DNA of 64,000 nt from assembly GCA_018873225.1 (NCBI GenBank), contig JAEILZ010000002.1:682001-746000 (forward strand), read 5' to 3'. A program made the position numbers and the translations under genes. This DNA comes from [Phialemoniopsis] sp. UDSM-2020 (lineage: Eukaryota; Ascomycota; Sordariomycetes; Thyridiales; Thyridiaceae). Below the pieces are notes generated by a model, which worked only from the letters and a program-made list of their open reading frames with translations, made no database searches and was not told where the DNA came from. Each line of letters opens with the position of its first letter. Position 1 is the stretch's first letter. Positions 42,925 to 55,285 of this stretch are shown here, piece after piece.

Positions 42925-44785
42925 CGAAATGGGATCAAAATACAGTGGGTGGTATGAGTGATGTCAGATGGTTTCGTTTGCTTTAGTGCTTGGAACTGAG
43001 AAGATGCTTCAAACATGTCTAGAGCTTTTCATTTATCTCCTATCCCAAGCTACAACACAGTCACTAGTGTCAGGTGCTATTTCACATGATATTTACAGGT
43101 AACTATTATATTAATATATTTATTATTCTTAACTTTTATATAGATAAATTGTATCTAATTCAGGATAAAGTCTTTCTAGATAAGTTGTAGATATGGAGCC
43201 AGCCTTGCTTGCCATGCAGTAAAACCTGAGCCAACTAATGGGAAGTATGCACAGCCCATGATCCTTGGTGCTCCCCTCAGATCTTGACAAGCAGGTGAGC
43301 ACAGCTTGACAGGGGCACAGCATAGTCTGTCCGATTCTGCAAATCATCTGCGAATTTACCCTGCTCAGCTTAGACTCTTCAGTCTCAATGCTGCACAAGT
43401 GTCTTCATTTGTCTTGAGTCGAAAGTGCGACGGTTGCTCTATCAACTGCGCATTCCAACAAGCGAACATCATCTAGGTTCCTGGTCGAGTGACCTGCACT
43501 TGATCTCGGCCAAAGTATGCAATCTCTCTTGAATTGCACATTTCAGTCCTAGATACATGAAACCAACCTTGAAACGTGGTTTCCTGTAAGCATTATACAA
43601 ACAAAATCTCATGACTAAGCTCACGGTGGGCTAGCAAGACCAGTCCTTCGTGTGGCAAGGGTGATCCTGTAACTTGTACCTGTAAAACAAAGGGCATCAT
43701 CTCTAGGTAAATCTCCATATAGAAATCATGACTGATACTAACTTGTAGGCCGAGGCTTTGCAGGTGGCTTCTCATCAAAAGTCCCGAGTTGCGCAGTGCA
43801 GCTTTAAAAATGTTGACTTCAGACAAGGAAACAACCAAAACTCTCCCGCAACGCCTTCAATAGCTGCACAGCCTGTCTTCTTGCTCTGATCAGACAAAGC
43901 CACAACTATCCACACTAATTCCATGCGATTTGGTATGGTGGTTGTGGGTTTCTTCAGAAAAACGTCTTAGGGTTAGGGTTAATCACTGAAACTGCATTGA
44001 ATATTGTTCACAACTTATATCAGGCACAACAGGCCTTTACTTAGACAGCTAATAGTTAATAGAGTCCCAGGAACACCCAGAATAGCTTCGTAGGCCAGTA
44101 TCTGTATGTAGTTAGGACAGAGCTGGATTAGGCAAACTTCAGCCGAGACAGAGCCCACTTTGGTTGGCATCATGTTGGCTTTGGACTTGGCTAGACAGGT
44201 GTTTGAAGGGGTACTTACCCTGCCACAAATATTCGGTTGCTAAGCGGTTACAGACTTCAAACAAAGGCATAAGGAGGCCAGGAGAAAATGGTTCCACCCA
44301 GTGCTTATTACCTCTTCGCCATGGCTAACAGCTCCTCCACAGCAACCACCTGGCTAGAAAACCCGAAATCAGGGGCTCAGAATGATTTCACATTTGGGTT
44401 TAGAATCTGGCCAGGTCACATGACTTCTCTATCATATGTTCTTCAAGATTAGGGCTGGCCTGATTTTGGCTCCCACTTGAATTCTGCCAATAAACCCAAG
44501 CCCTTTTTCTCACCTCACTCAGGCAACTTTGTGCAACCACCAGCAACAACATCACCACCAAATTTCACACAGCCTGCCAAGTCATGTGCCAAGGTGGCTC
44601 GAGCGTCGACAAATTCCTTGAAGATGGGAAACCATCTTTTTGATCGCAAGGGCCGAAGGCCTCGGGTCATCGGCCGAACAAAGACGAAGAAGTATCGCGG
44701 TGTTGGATCAAGAGGGCTGGCCCGATCAAGTCCTCCTCACCAGCACAAGCCCGCCCCTGCCAAAGTAGAAGGACTATCAGACGCG
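42925..44785. other. 1.86-kb gene-free, partly AT-rich region with telomere-like motif
   Basis: Contains a strongly AT-rich stretch around 43085-43165 and an interstitial TTAGGG motif at 43967-43981. Frames present lack domain features. It borders the protease-like pair and looks like degenerate accessory DNA. Confidence 0.5.
43967..43981 (+). repeat. Interstitial telomere-like repeat
   Basis: TTAGGGTTAGGGTTA, two and a half units of the canonical fungal telomere repeat, inside the window rather than at an end. Confidence 0.7.
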
Positions 44786-46765
44786 ATGGCGACCGAGGAT
44801 CTAGCCGATGTCATCGCTGCCACGGGATCCGTTTCCCGGGAGCAGTACCACGTCGAGCGCCAGGACGAGCGAATCAAGGTCAACTCCTACCTTGCCCGTA
44901 TCCGACTCGACCACGAGCCCCGAGAGCCTGGCGATGGCCCTGGAGGCACCTTCAACCGGGGCAAGTTCAGCCGCATGGCTACCGTCATCGGACCCCATCC
45001 CATCGTCAAGTATTTCGACACGTGCCCCGAGGGCCACCAGATAACCATGCGCCAGTTCTTCGGCGACCTCATCACCGGCTGTCATCCCTCAGCTATCCAT
45101 GTACTCCGTTATGGTTTCGCTATAGCTAGCAGGGATGAACAGTATCCGACCCTACAGCTGGTTCTGAAGCCTGAGACCATCACTATCGACCGAGCCGTTG
45201 ACCTCGCTCAGAGGGCTGCAGACTACCTGTACCAGTATGTTCATCTCGGCTATAAACTTGTTACACATATCAGCCGAGAGCTAGTTCACTGACGTCTTAC
45301 TTGCTACTCAGATTTGAGCCCTTTCGAGATATATCGATCGAGGTTGCTGAAGCTGTCATTGTTCCCGCCTCCAGGCCCGAGATCTGCCATCCTGACCTTG
45401 ACTGCTCGTTTCAGGAGAACTTTTGCGACTTGCCTTCGCTGGGAGCTGGCATCGGCGTAGCAGATGGATCAGTCGGCGATGGCACACTAGGTGGCTCAGT
45501 CCAGGTGACGTTCAAGCCGAAGACTGGTGCTGCGGGCCGTGATCTCCAAGAAAAGGTGGTGGACGCTGACTTGACTTGTCATCATGTTGTTTCAGGTACG
45601 TTGATTCGATCTTTTTTGTTATGTCGTCCTATTTTCATTTCCCTAGCTATACCAAATAACTGACTCGATCCTCCGCTTCCTAGAAGAGATCGACCCGATC
45701 ACACCAGGAGCAAGCAACAAGCGTGTTGACTGCCCTTCTCCTTTCGACCTTGAGCTTTAGAAGAGCTACTTGCTAGATGACATGGGACAACCGAAGCAAC
45801 ATCCCGAGAAGTGGGCTATGGACTATTGGACAGCCCAGAAAGAAGCCTCCGGCGGCCTCGACAGCGAGGATGAAGAGGAACTTGCAAGAATGAAAGACGA
45901 GGAACGCGAGATGCAGCGCTGTGCAGCCCAGCTTGGAGAGTTCAGTCCAAGTCTTGGCCAGGTTTAGTGCACCTCCGGCTTGGCTTCATCAGTTCTCCCA
46001 GAAGGCGCATCCACACCAGATGCTTCCGTCTCCATCAAAGACTGGGCGCTCGTCAAACTTGACCCAGACCGAGTTCCCGAGAAGAAGTACCCATGTGTAA
46101 GCAGTTTCCGCCACATATACACTCCGTTCCATTTTGTTGCACCCCATGAGCAATATAGCTAACCAGGGACCACACGATAAAAGGGCCTCTCCAAATCTCA
46201 GATCGCAAAGCTGCGGGCTCGCAACAAGGAGATCAAGAAGCTTAGGCTCGCCAAGTTCCTCCCGCACAATGGCGTCTGCGACGTTTCCAGCCTCCGGGCA
46301 CGTCTCGGCGATCAAGACGATACAAGCCGCATGGTGGTCAAGTTCGGACAGATGACCGGCCCTACGACAGGCGCGTTGAACGATCTCGACTCGACCATCT
46401 ACTACTGTGTCAAGGGCTCAGGCAGCACCGAGCACACAGTGGCGGGAAGGTCAGCTCTTGTCGTTACGCCCCTGGACTGGAAGTGCGGCCAAAAAACGAG
46501 CCAGCCCGGCAGCTACGGCTTCGGAGTCCATGGAGACTCGGGCAGTGCGGTCTTTGACTTTGAAGGCAAGTACATGGGCCTCTATTACGCCGGCCAGTTC
46601 CCACAGGATATTGATCCGCGGAATCCAATCCCTCCTTCGCAGGACGGACTCCACTTCATCCTGCTGGTCGACACCATGACGGATGATATGGCACGGGTGC
46701 TGCGGTCCGACCCCGACAACGACGGCTACGACATCGAGCTGGATCTCTACAGTACCTCAAAGTGA
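44786..46765 (+). pseudogene. Trypsin-fold serine protease-like gene, copy A (two in-frame TAG codons)
   Basis: Exons inferred by alignment to copy B: 44786-45234, 45312-45595, 45684-46096 and 46184-46765, 576 codons including the stop. The N-terminal part (EQYHVERQDERIKVNSYLARIRLDHEP, TVIGPHPIVKYFDTCPEG) has no known family. The protease triad motifs are all visible: DLTCHHVV (His), DWALVKLD (Asp, as in trypsin DIALL) and HGDSGSAVFDF (Ser). TAG interrupts the frame at 45758-45760 (DLEL-stop-KSYLL, where copy B has Trp) and at 45965-45967 (LGQV-stop-CTSG). The acceptor before exon 4 (AAAAG) is poor. No signal peptide, so probably intracellular if ever made. A longer in-frame start exists at 44624. 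Confidence 0.68.
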
Positions 46766-47814
46766 GGAGGACGACACTCGTCCGAAGGGAACCGACCATG
46801 TTGGTTGTGTAGGAGTACTGTGTAGGAAGGAAAACCTAGATGTATCTAGGTGGTGCAAACACATAGCCCTATGGGTGTAAGGCACGCCTTGGGGACGCCC
46901 TGCCGACCTGTACAGAGAAATGAATCTCTGTAGCTCTGGGGTGAGACGGAAAGGGAACTTTAGGTGGTACCGCTACTTATGTCCACGCCGGAGTAATGAT
47001 CTCCGGCCGGCATCTCGTGTCTCTATTAATGAATTGAACAAAAAACAATAATTACTGCAGTACACTATGTACACGCCTGGACCTTAAGTGTTTGGACTGG
47101 ATGCCAGTCTTGGATGTCTTGAGATCCTGCACATCTCCAATAGAATGCGAAATCTGCCGCAGCAAGTTTTGTCTAGGCTCATTCGAACACTCAGTCCTGA
47201 TCTGAAGGCAAGGGCGATTACATGATTTGCGCATGTATCTTCCGGTCTCGTCGATGCCTCCAAAAGCTGTTGATGATTCTTCCTGACCAGGTCGTAATGC
47301 ACAAAACCCGCTTACAAGAGTAGGGAGAGAGACAGGTTGACGAGTGATACCGGAGAATTGCTTTCTCGCGACTGAGTCAGTCTGCGTGTCATTATGCCTT
47401 CCATATTGCTCCAGGGCTGTCAAACTTTGCCGTGGATAACGTGCGAACCGCGCTCTAGATTTAGATGCCATGCCCAAATATGTGGTGTGGCATTCATCCG
47501 TCACTCTCTATTGTACTACAGCCCTTGGAATTACGTTGATGGATAAGTTGGGACCTCGGGGCACTCCATGTGAAGCGCTCAGACACAGACAATTTTCGCT
47601 GATGTTTCCACCCTCAATACACACGAGAAGAGACGCACTCAAGTGTGCAATAACTTGATTCCCTATTATCCTCCAGTCTTTCTCTGTCTACAGTATTTTG
47701 CTCTGCAGAGAATTGAACGCTGTCCTTAGCTTTACAAAGCCTGTTCAGTCCGGTGCTAACCCCAGCCCCGTGTTTCTCATTCTACACCTCACTTTCCCCG
47801 CAATGCTGGGCAAC
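46766..47814. other. 1.05-kb spacer between the convergent protease-like genes
   Basis: A minus-strand open frame of 150 codons (47052-47504) lies here but shows no recognisable domain and is listed only as a possibility. No repeat that would explain an inverted duplication is obvious. Confidence 0.4.
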
Positions 47815-49830
47815 CTAGATCAAGCGAACCTCAATGTCAAATGCGGCATTGGCCGGGTCGGAAGTCAGCGTTTTGTGGATGCCACCCAGAACGCTGGGCA
47901 TGTCCTGAGCAAAGTGCAGGCCATTATTCGTGTCGCGCGACGGGTTGCGAGGGTCGGGGTTGCCTTTGTGTGAGCCGCCATTGTAAACGGCGAGGCCTTC
48001 CCCCATGTACGAGTAGACCATGCCGCCAGAGTCTCCCTTCGTTCCGAAATGAATCTCTGGCGCGTCGGAAAACGGCTTTTTCACCAATGGGGTGACGATA
48101 AGGAGGGACCGTCCGGCAAGCTGTACTGTGCTCTCATTTGGACCGTTGACCTTCATGTAAATGGTGACGTCGAGGTCCGATAGTGCACCGGTCCTCGGGC
48201 CCGACGTCCGTCCGACCATGAAAACTATACGCTTGGGATCATCTTCATCTCGGAGGCTGGCCTTGAGCTGGTGGACATCACAGACGTCTTTGTTGAAAAA
48301 CAGATGCCGTGTGTCGCGAGGTCCGAGCTGGTGGGTCCGGAAGTATCGTATCTGTTCTTGAGTGAGAAACTGAAAATCGCGGACCTTGGTTAGTTGATGC
48401 CTTTTTTTTATTCGTAGCAAGAAGGCTTATAAGTCTGCTTCAGCGATTTTACATACCGATGTGTAATTCTGAGATGAGCCCATCCGTTCAGGATCTAGGG
48501 CGACAAGGGCCCAGTCTTCGGTGGTGCGGGAAGTCGCCATATCAGCCAGATACTTGGTCTCGTGGCCATCCCTGCCCTGACTGGGAAGAATGCATGAGGC
48601 GTGTCCGGAAGTGTACTAAACTGTGCCGAAGCCTGTGTCAAGGTTCTTTAAGTGTTCTCCGCGCTCTTGTTCCAGCCGCTCCATGTCCCGAAAGAAAGCA
48701 AGGTTTTCCTTCTCAAGTGCGTTGTCTTGACTCCCACAAGCCTCCAAGATCTGCCGATGCGAGAGCGCAGGCATGCCTTTAAAGGTGTTTATGATGCTGC
48801 CATCGGGCTCCAGCAAGGCCATCTTCCAGTCTTTGAGATCCTCTGGTGACGGGACGCACACACGCTTGTTATCAATATTGGGTGTAACTCGCCCGATCAC
48901 ACTGTCTTTGTCATTGTAAAAGTTTCAGTTAGTTGACGATATTTTCAACCCAGGGAGGGGAACGAATGCCCACAAGAGAAGATAAAAGAAAAAGGAAAGA
49001 GAAAGAACAAGTGAGAAACACGAGAACGCGTAGTTTAACTTACCGCAAACAACGTGGTGGCAGGTCAGGCCAGCAACGACCGTCTTTCTGGGCAGGCCTG
49101 CGCGCTGCAAGCCGACCTTGGGTTTGAAGATGACGCGGATGTAACCTCCTAGAGTCCCAGAGGCCTTCGAATCCACTGTTCCAATTGAAGTGCCAGTAGC
49201 GGGAACAGCACGAAAGGCTTGCTCGAAACTGTAGCCGCCACCGGGGAAAACTACTTCATGTTCTCTACCATGTAGGGAAACATGATACATGAAGCTCATC
49301 TCTGTGACCTCGATAGAAATGTCACGTAGCTCTTTGAACCTAAGTAAGAGGTGAAAGGTTAGTGATGATGTCCACCTAAGAGTTGGCAGATAACGTGCTT
49401 ACTGGTAGACATAATCAGCAGCCTCCTTGGCGATCTCGACTGCGCGCTCCTAGGTCACAGTGTCGGGCTCAAGGGCGAGCTGGATGGTGGGGTACTGCTC
49501 CTCTCGGGGCGTGTTGGCATAGCCGCAGCGTATCACGATGACTCCGGTGGGCTTGTCGTTCTTGATGATGGTTTCCAAGCGCTGGCGGATGGGCTCTTGT
49601 TGACCTGGCCGGCAGTCATCAAAGTACTGTCGGATAGGATGAGGCCCGATGACAGTGGGGACGCGATCGTAGTGACCGCGCACTTCAGGGAAGGACTCGG
49701 GGGACGGCCGTCGTGGCGCGTGGTCCAGGCGAACTCGCACCAGGAAGGAGTTGTTGTAACGCGCCTCGAGCGGATCGCAGCGCTCGATATGGTATTCGAG
49801 GCTAGAGGTGGGCTCTTTGTCGGAAGACAT
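47815..49830 (-). pseudogene. Trypsin-fold serine protease-like gene, copy B (two in-frame TAG codons)
   Basis: Exons 49830-49403, 49339-49044, 48905-48457 and 48369-47815, 576 codons including the stop, with the same intron positions as copy A. It starts MSSDKEPTSSLEYHIERCDPLE and aligns with copy A throughout. The triad motifs are GLTCHHVV, DWALVALD and KGDSGGMVYSY. A Glu/Lys/Arg-rich helix (AFFRDMERLEQERGEHLK) precedes the interrupted site. TAG occurs at 49452-49450 (DTVT-stop-ERAVE; copy A has Ile) and at 48618-48616 (FGTV-stop-YTSG), the latter at the same aligned position as in copy A. Downstream of both stops the frame stays open and conserved. Confidence 0.68.
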
Positions 49831-52800
49831 TGTGGCGAGCAGGTGGGTTATCTTTGTCACGCCCTGTGTGAAGGTTCGATGATTTGCGACGGATGGACTT
49901 TGAGGGGAGAGAATCCAGAAGCCAAGTAAGGAAAGCAAAGAGTGGAAGTTGAGCTTTGTGAGGTGAGGTTCATGAGTGCCAGCCAACGAGCCCCACATTT
50001 ATTTAGGTAAATACCGATTTATTTGTGGGGCACCGAGCGACTCCCATTCACGGTGCGCGATGGCGGTTGCGAATTCAATAATGACACTCGGAGCATTTTG
50101 GAAGTTTGTCCAGAAAGCTTGAGTTGCCGAGATTACATGAACTGTTCAAGAGATCATCTCGTTGCGGAGCGAGACCATTCTGTGGACGCGAAGGGGCGGA
50201 GCCTGTTCCTCTTGTACCTGAGCGAGGCTCTGGTGAAACCCATGTTTCCAGCTTTAAGGAACGCTCGAGAGACTAGTAGGATCTACATGACTGCCGCGCA
50301 GGATCTTGATGTCATCAAGCACACCAGAGCCTGTAGACTTTCGGCAACAAAGAGGCTGATTCATCGTAAGCTATTGTCCGATGAATACCATTGCAACATG
50401 CCGGAAACGCGCGGCCTATGTCAAGGCACGTACGGCTTCTCCCGGCAGCGTGCTCACGAACTCGCTTTACATTGATTTACCTGGTGGAGATCATGCGAAT
50501 TGCTTCTATTTTCTCACAGATTGACAATGGTAAACACCGCATCGTCGACGTAGCTCCCCACAGGCGCACATAACCTTGGCGTTCCCCCGTTGACACCAAG
50601 TGGACTATCTGGGGAAACGGGCCTCGAGACGCGGAGGCAAGCCGCGGGGTACTGTCGGCTCAACGGTGGCAGAGATGATGAATTGCGACGCGAGGATAGC
50701 GTTGCATGATATCCCCAGAGCTGGACCTCGCTATTACGTATAGTTTTGGTGCTTGAACCCGCCTTGCTAGGGCTGATGGCGGGCTGGGCTGAGTGCGGTC
50801 TTGTATGTGCGGATCAGAATGCACATGATACCGAAATGAGACAAACATAGCTCGCCCGAGAAAAAAGACAGTACGGACTCGTTCCGTGCGTTGCTTGAGC
50901 CGAGCTCGTTTCCCCCTTTGGACAAGGGGTCTGACTACTGTTGCAATTACGTACAGACGCGCACGATGATCGGCGACCTGGGAGACGCGAGCCCAAAGCT
51001 GCGGGCTGGGAACCAGGAACCACATTCACGGGATGCACGACACGATAACAGCCTTGGCAAGTCTGCAGTCGCTCCCCCCTTCGCTTGCCATACGAAGTGT
51101 TATCTTTGTTGGGTTGTTTGCCGCAGAGTTTGCATTATTCTCTTGGAATACGTTGCATTGTTGGAAAGAAATGCCTATCAATGAGTGTCGCCCTATTGGC
51201 TGGCACAGTGGTGGACAAGAAAAACCAAGCCGGGACAATACCCAGGCGTAGTTAGTGCCAGCCTTGGCAGATACATGGGAATCTGGGGGGGGGGGCTAAA
51301 ATTCACGATCTGGGATATGAGATTCGAGACAAAAAGACAAAATAAAGTGGCACGCATTCTTGGCCGTTTCTCGACAGGTTTTCTCCTTTCCAAATTTCCC
51401 CCAGAAATCCCCGCGTTGGAATAGCGCTGCTGGAGGAATTACCCCAGGGGGCATTATGTAAACATCTCGTAACAAGAAAGAAGCCCTCGAGACGCCATCG
51501 TGAGACTTTTTCGCACGCACCGTGTCATGTTTCTCAGTTGTTGCGCGGTGGGCTCCCAAAACCAGCCGTCGATGATACCTCGGTGATGAAAAGGGACTAG
51601 GCGAGGCTCGGCACCCGGGACGCTAGACAAGGGCCCCAAACCCAGGCCTAGCCCTTCGATTGGCTAATCTGCGGTCCTTTTCAGCGAAAGACGCGCTAGA
51701 AGCCTGCGTGGAAGCCAGTCTTGCCAGTCTCCAAGCACTGGGAGGTGAAGAAAAGCTCTTCTTCTCCGGCCTGGTGGCTGAGCTTGGACCGGCAAGTCTA
51801 GACCTGTTCTGGGAATCCCCAAAGAGCCACAGCAGACGCCGTTCACCTTGGCATCCAGCGCAGATACCCGCAAAGCCGCCGAAAACATCACTTTTCCAAG
51901 GCCGAGGGTGTGATCGTCCCATCAAGGAGAGCTCTTGGCTCAATCATTTGCCCCCCCTGTGATCGTCAATGCCAGCCAACAAAAATACAGGCCCCAAGAG
52001 AGTGCCAACGAGTCAAGCTATCTTGGCTTGGCCCTTTTCGCTAGCAGGCCCCGTATGGTGCGTGCTTCTTTTTCGCCCGTCCGGGCTGGGCATTTTCGAT
52101 TTCTTGTCACTTGCCTACCAGAGCCATTGCTCCGTCTGGGCGCAATCCTGTCAATCAGCTTGTGAATCTTGGCGAACCCCAGACCCCATCTCGCCTCCTC
52201 CCACTGTCCAACTGATAATGGGCATTCCCACATTTACCTACTTTGTGGATGTAATTGATTTCGTCTTAGGTGCTTCGTGTCTCTGGCGACACAGAGACTT
52301 TGGTACGCCATGAAGTCAATTTCCGCTGGCGCGAATTCACACAAAAAGTCGATGGAATGGATGTGGTTTGAATACGCTCATTTTCGCGCGGCGCACTAAG
52401 TGAATTGGCCATTTTGAGCCTCCAACAAACCTTGACCGAGCCACGGTTTAGCAAAGGAGCCGGGCTGTCGGCAGTCGAGACAACCTGCTCCCCAGTCTCT
52501 GCTCCTCCTCCTTCTCCTCTCGCGCGCCTGGGGCTACCACACCACCCCATGCCAGCTTAGCGCCTGTCGCGTGGTGCATCTTGGGACATGCACATCCCAA
52601 AGAATCTGTATACGAAATATTTGTAGATATTCCCGGGGCTAGACCAATCTCGAAGTCTTAGCCCCTCGGTGTCCACCTGCATACTGCACACCAACCTGGG
52701 ACCTGTCTCTGGTAGGCGCCGCATCGCGCGATCTACGCTCCTTCTTCTCCGTTTCCCTTATTACTAGTGCCGCCAGTTATCTAATGTGGTTCCGAGGCAA

Positions 52801-53282
52801 AAGAGAGAAAAAGACTCTCGGGCTACCCTTATCACGCACTCCCCTGCCGCCAAGCAAGCAGCGTAACGGACGATGTGGCGTCCATATGGGACCGTTTCCC
52901 CCATACTTTCCCCAAAAAGGGGGGTCGAATAGCACATGTCACCACCCTATCTGTATTGCAGAGACAAGGTCCAGCCGGGAGGAGAGACCGGATAGGGCAA
53001 CACAGGGCCCCCGGCTGGGATTGAGCGAGTATAAGTTCGGATCGTGTTCCTCTCACCCCGTCCTGCGAGGGAGTCTCTATTTCCCAGGTTGACCAGTTCC
53101 CGGTTGATACTGAGTAGGTATTCATTTACCTATTTGTTCCTCTCCCCCCCTTCTCGGACGACGCAGGTCCTTCCATTCTGTCCCTTTCTTCCTTCTTCGG
53201 ACAGTCCCCAATCCCAACCTCTCTTTCTCTTCTGCCCTTTGTGCATTGAAGACTCAAGACAATTCATTCTTCCTGAACAATC
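49831..53282. other. 3.45-kb gene-poor region upstream of the amino-acid permease
   Basis: No frame shows a domain; both strands carry only short overlapping frames. It contains a run of G near 51285-51295, GATA-type motifs (for example near 52213, 52776 and 52829) that could serve the nitrogen regulator AreA, and a CT-rich leader at about 53140-53230 just before the permease ATG. Confidence 0.45.
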
Positions 53283-55088
53283 ATGGCGTCCAAAGCCGAA
53301 AAGGGCGACATCACGCCGCCCCCGGCCTTCGCGGCCGCCGTCGACGACGACCTCAAGGTCCAGTCCGCGCCCGCCTACGCCGAGGAGGTGCCGCGCGACC
53401 GCATGGAGGAGGACTTCCTGACGCGCAACGGCCTGTCCCTCAAGTCCTTCCAGAAGCGCTCCTACGGCGAGTCCATCGTCGAGCTCGACCGCTCCATGAA
53501 GAAGCGCCACCTGCAGATGATCTCCATCGGCGGCTCCATTGGCGCGGGCTTCTTCGTCGGCTCCGGTGGCGCCCTGGCCAAGGGCGGCCCGGCTACCCTG
53601 CTCATCGACTTTGCTATTATCGGTATCATGATGTTCAATGTTGGTAAGTGACGCATCCCAATGGACCCTAGAGTCAACGCTTTCGAATGCTGACACCTCA
53701 TCTCTCCAGTCTATGCTCTCGGTGAACTCGCCGTCATGTACCCCGTCTCCGGAGGCTTCTACACCTACTCGACCCGCTTCATCGACCCCTCCTGGGGCTT
53801 CGCCATGGGCTGGAACTACGTCTTCCAGTGGATGGTCGTCCTGCCCCTCGAACTAACAGTCTGCGGTCTCGTCGTCGGCTACTGGGACCAAAACACCAGC
53901 GTCGCCGTGTGGATCACCGTCTTCCTCGTCGCCATCGTCGTCATCAACATCTTCGGCACCCTGGGCTACGCAGAAGAGGAGTTCTGGGCGTCCGTTCTCA
54001 AGCTCTGCGCCGTCGTTGTCTTCATGATCATCTGCCTCGTCCTCGTCCTCGGCGGCGGGCCCAAGAGCGGCGCCTACGGCACCTACCAGGGCGCGAGCAC
54101 GTGGTACGACCCCGGTGCGTTCCGCAACGGCTTCCGCGGCTTCTGCGGCGTCTTCGTCACGGCCGCCTTCTCCTTCTCCGGCACAGAGCTCGTCGGCCTC
54201 GCCGCCGCCGAGGCCAAAAACCCCGTCAAGTCGCTCCCCGGCGCCGTCAAGCAGGTCTTCTGGCGTATCACCCTCTTCTACATCCTCGGCCTCTTCTTCG
54301 TCGGCCTGCTCATCCGCTCCGACGACCCGCGCCTCATGGGCTCGGGCTACGTCGACGTGCACGCCTCGCCGTTCGTCCTCGTCGGCCGGTACGCAGGGCT
54401 CGTCGGCTTCGACCACTTCATGAACGTCATCATTCTTATCAGTGTCCTCTCCATCGGCGTCTCGGCCGTCTACGGCGGCTCGCGCACGCTGACCGCCCTC
54501 GCGCAGCAGGGGTACGCCCCCAAGCTCTTCACCTACGTCGACCGCTCCGGCCGCCCCCTGCCCTCGGTCGCCGTGCTCCTGATCTCGGGCGTTCTCGCGT
54601 ACATCAACCTGTCGGCCGACGGCGAGATCGTCTTCAACTGGCTGCTGTCGCTGTCCGGGCTCGCGGCGCTCTTCACCTGGGGCTCCATCTGCCTCGCGCA
54701 CATCCGGTTCCGCAAGGCGTGGGCGCACCACGGGCACACCCTCGACGAGATCCCTTTCAAGGCCGCGTTCGGCGTGTGGGGCTCCTGGGTCGGCCTGATC
54801 CTGTGCGTGCTCGTCCTGGCGGCCAGCTTCTTCACCGCCGTGGCGCCGGTCGGCAAGGAGGGGCTCAACTCGGTCAAGGGCTGGTTCGCTGATATGCTTG
54901 CTCTCCCTTGCGTCATGGCCTTTTGGGTTGTCGGATACTTCTGGAAGCGCACGGGCTGGCTGCGCACGTCGCAGATGGACGTCGACACGGGCCGCCGCGA
55001 GCACGATTGGGACACCATCAACGCGTATCGCGCGAGCCTGGCGGCGATGCCGGCCTGGAAGCGCATCTTCCACACCTTCTTTGTTTAA
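53283..55088 (+). CDS. Amino-acid permease (fungal YAT/APC family)
   Basis: Exons 53283-53643 and 53710-55088 give 579 aa. A soluble N-terminus of about 75 residues with DRSMKKRHLQMISIGGSIGAGFFVGSGGAL leads into TM1, where the unwound GSIGAGFF segment binds the amino acid. GELAVMYPVSGGFYTYSTRFIDPSWGFAMGWNY (TM3 region), FSFSGTELVGLAAAEAKNP (TM6) and YGGSRTLTALAQQGYAPKLFTYVDRSGRPLP (TM8 loop) are standard in fungal permeases. The C-terminal tail is WKRIFHTFFV. About 12 TM segments. A proton symporter for amino acids at the plasma membrane, broad or unknown specificity. Confidence 0.95.
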
Positions 55089-55285
55089 GATGTGGTGTAT
55101 GGTCTTGAGGAGTTTGGATGTGGTGTGGCTGAACAACTTTGGGTTGGGCTGAAGTCAAGGGCGGATCATGTTTCGATATCCTTTCGCCGCTGGACGTTGT
55201 AGAGCTGTTGATAGAGAGTAATGAACGATAGCATCAATTACGATGTCAATCAAACCTTCGCATCCTGAGACTTGCCGTCGTGACT

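Noticed and set aside
45966..46006. Intron removing the shared TAG (GTTTAG...CTCCCAG, about 40 nt in both copies)
   Set aside because: The spans are 40 and 41 nt, so splicing would put the conserved KDWALV part out of frame in at least one copy, and it would delete the conserved TSG.
47052..47504. 150-codon minus-strand frame between the protease-like genes
   Set aside because: No domain or convincing context; recorded only under the spacer.
50023..50475. 150-codon frame upstream of copy B
   Set aside because: Non-ATG opening, no domain, no codon bias.
53853..55136. 427-codon minus-strand frame across the amino-acid permease
   Set aside because: Antisense shadow of a codon-biased gene; composition almost only Arg, Asp, Glu, Gly, Ala and Val.
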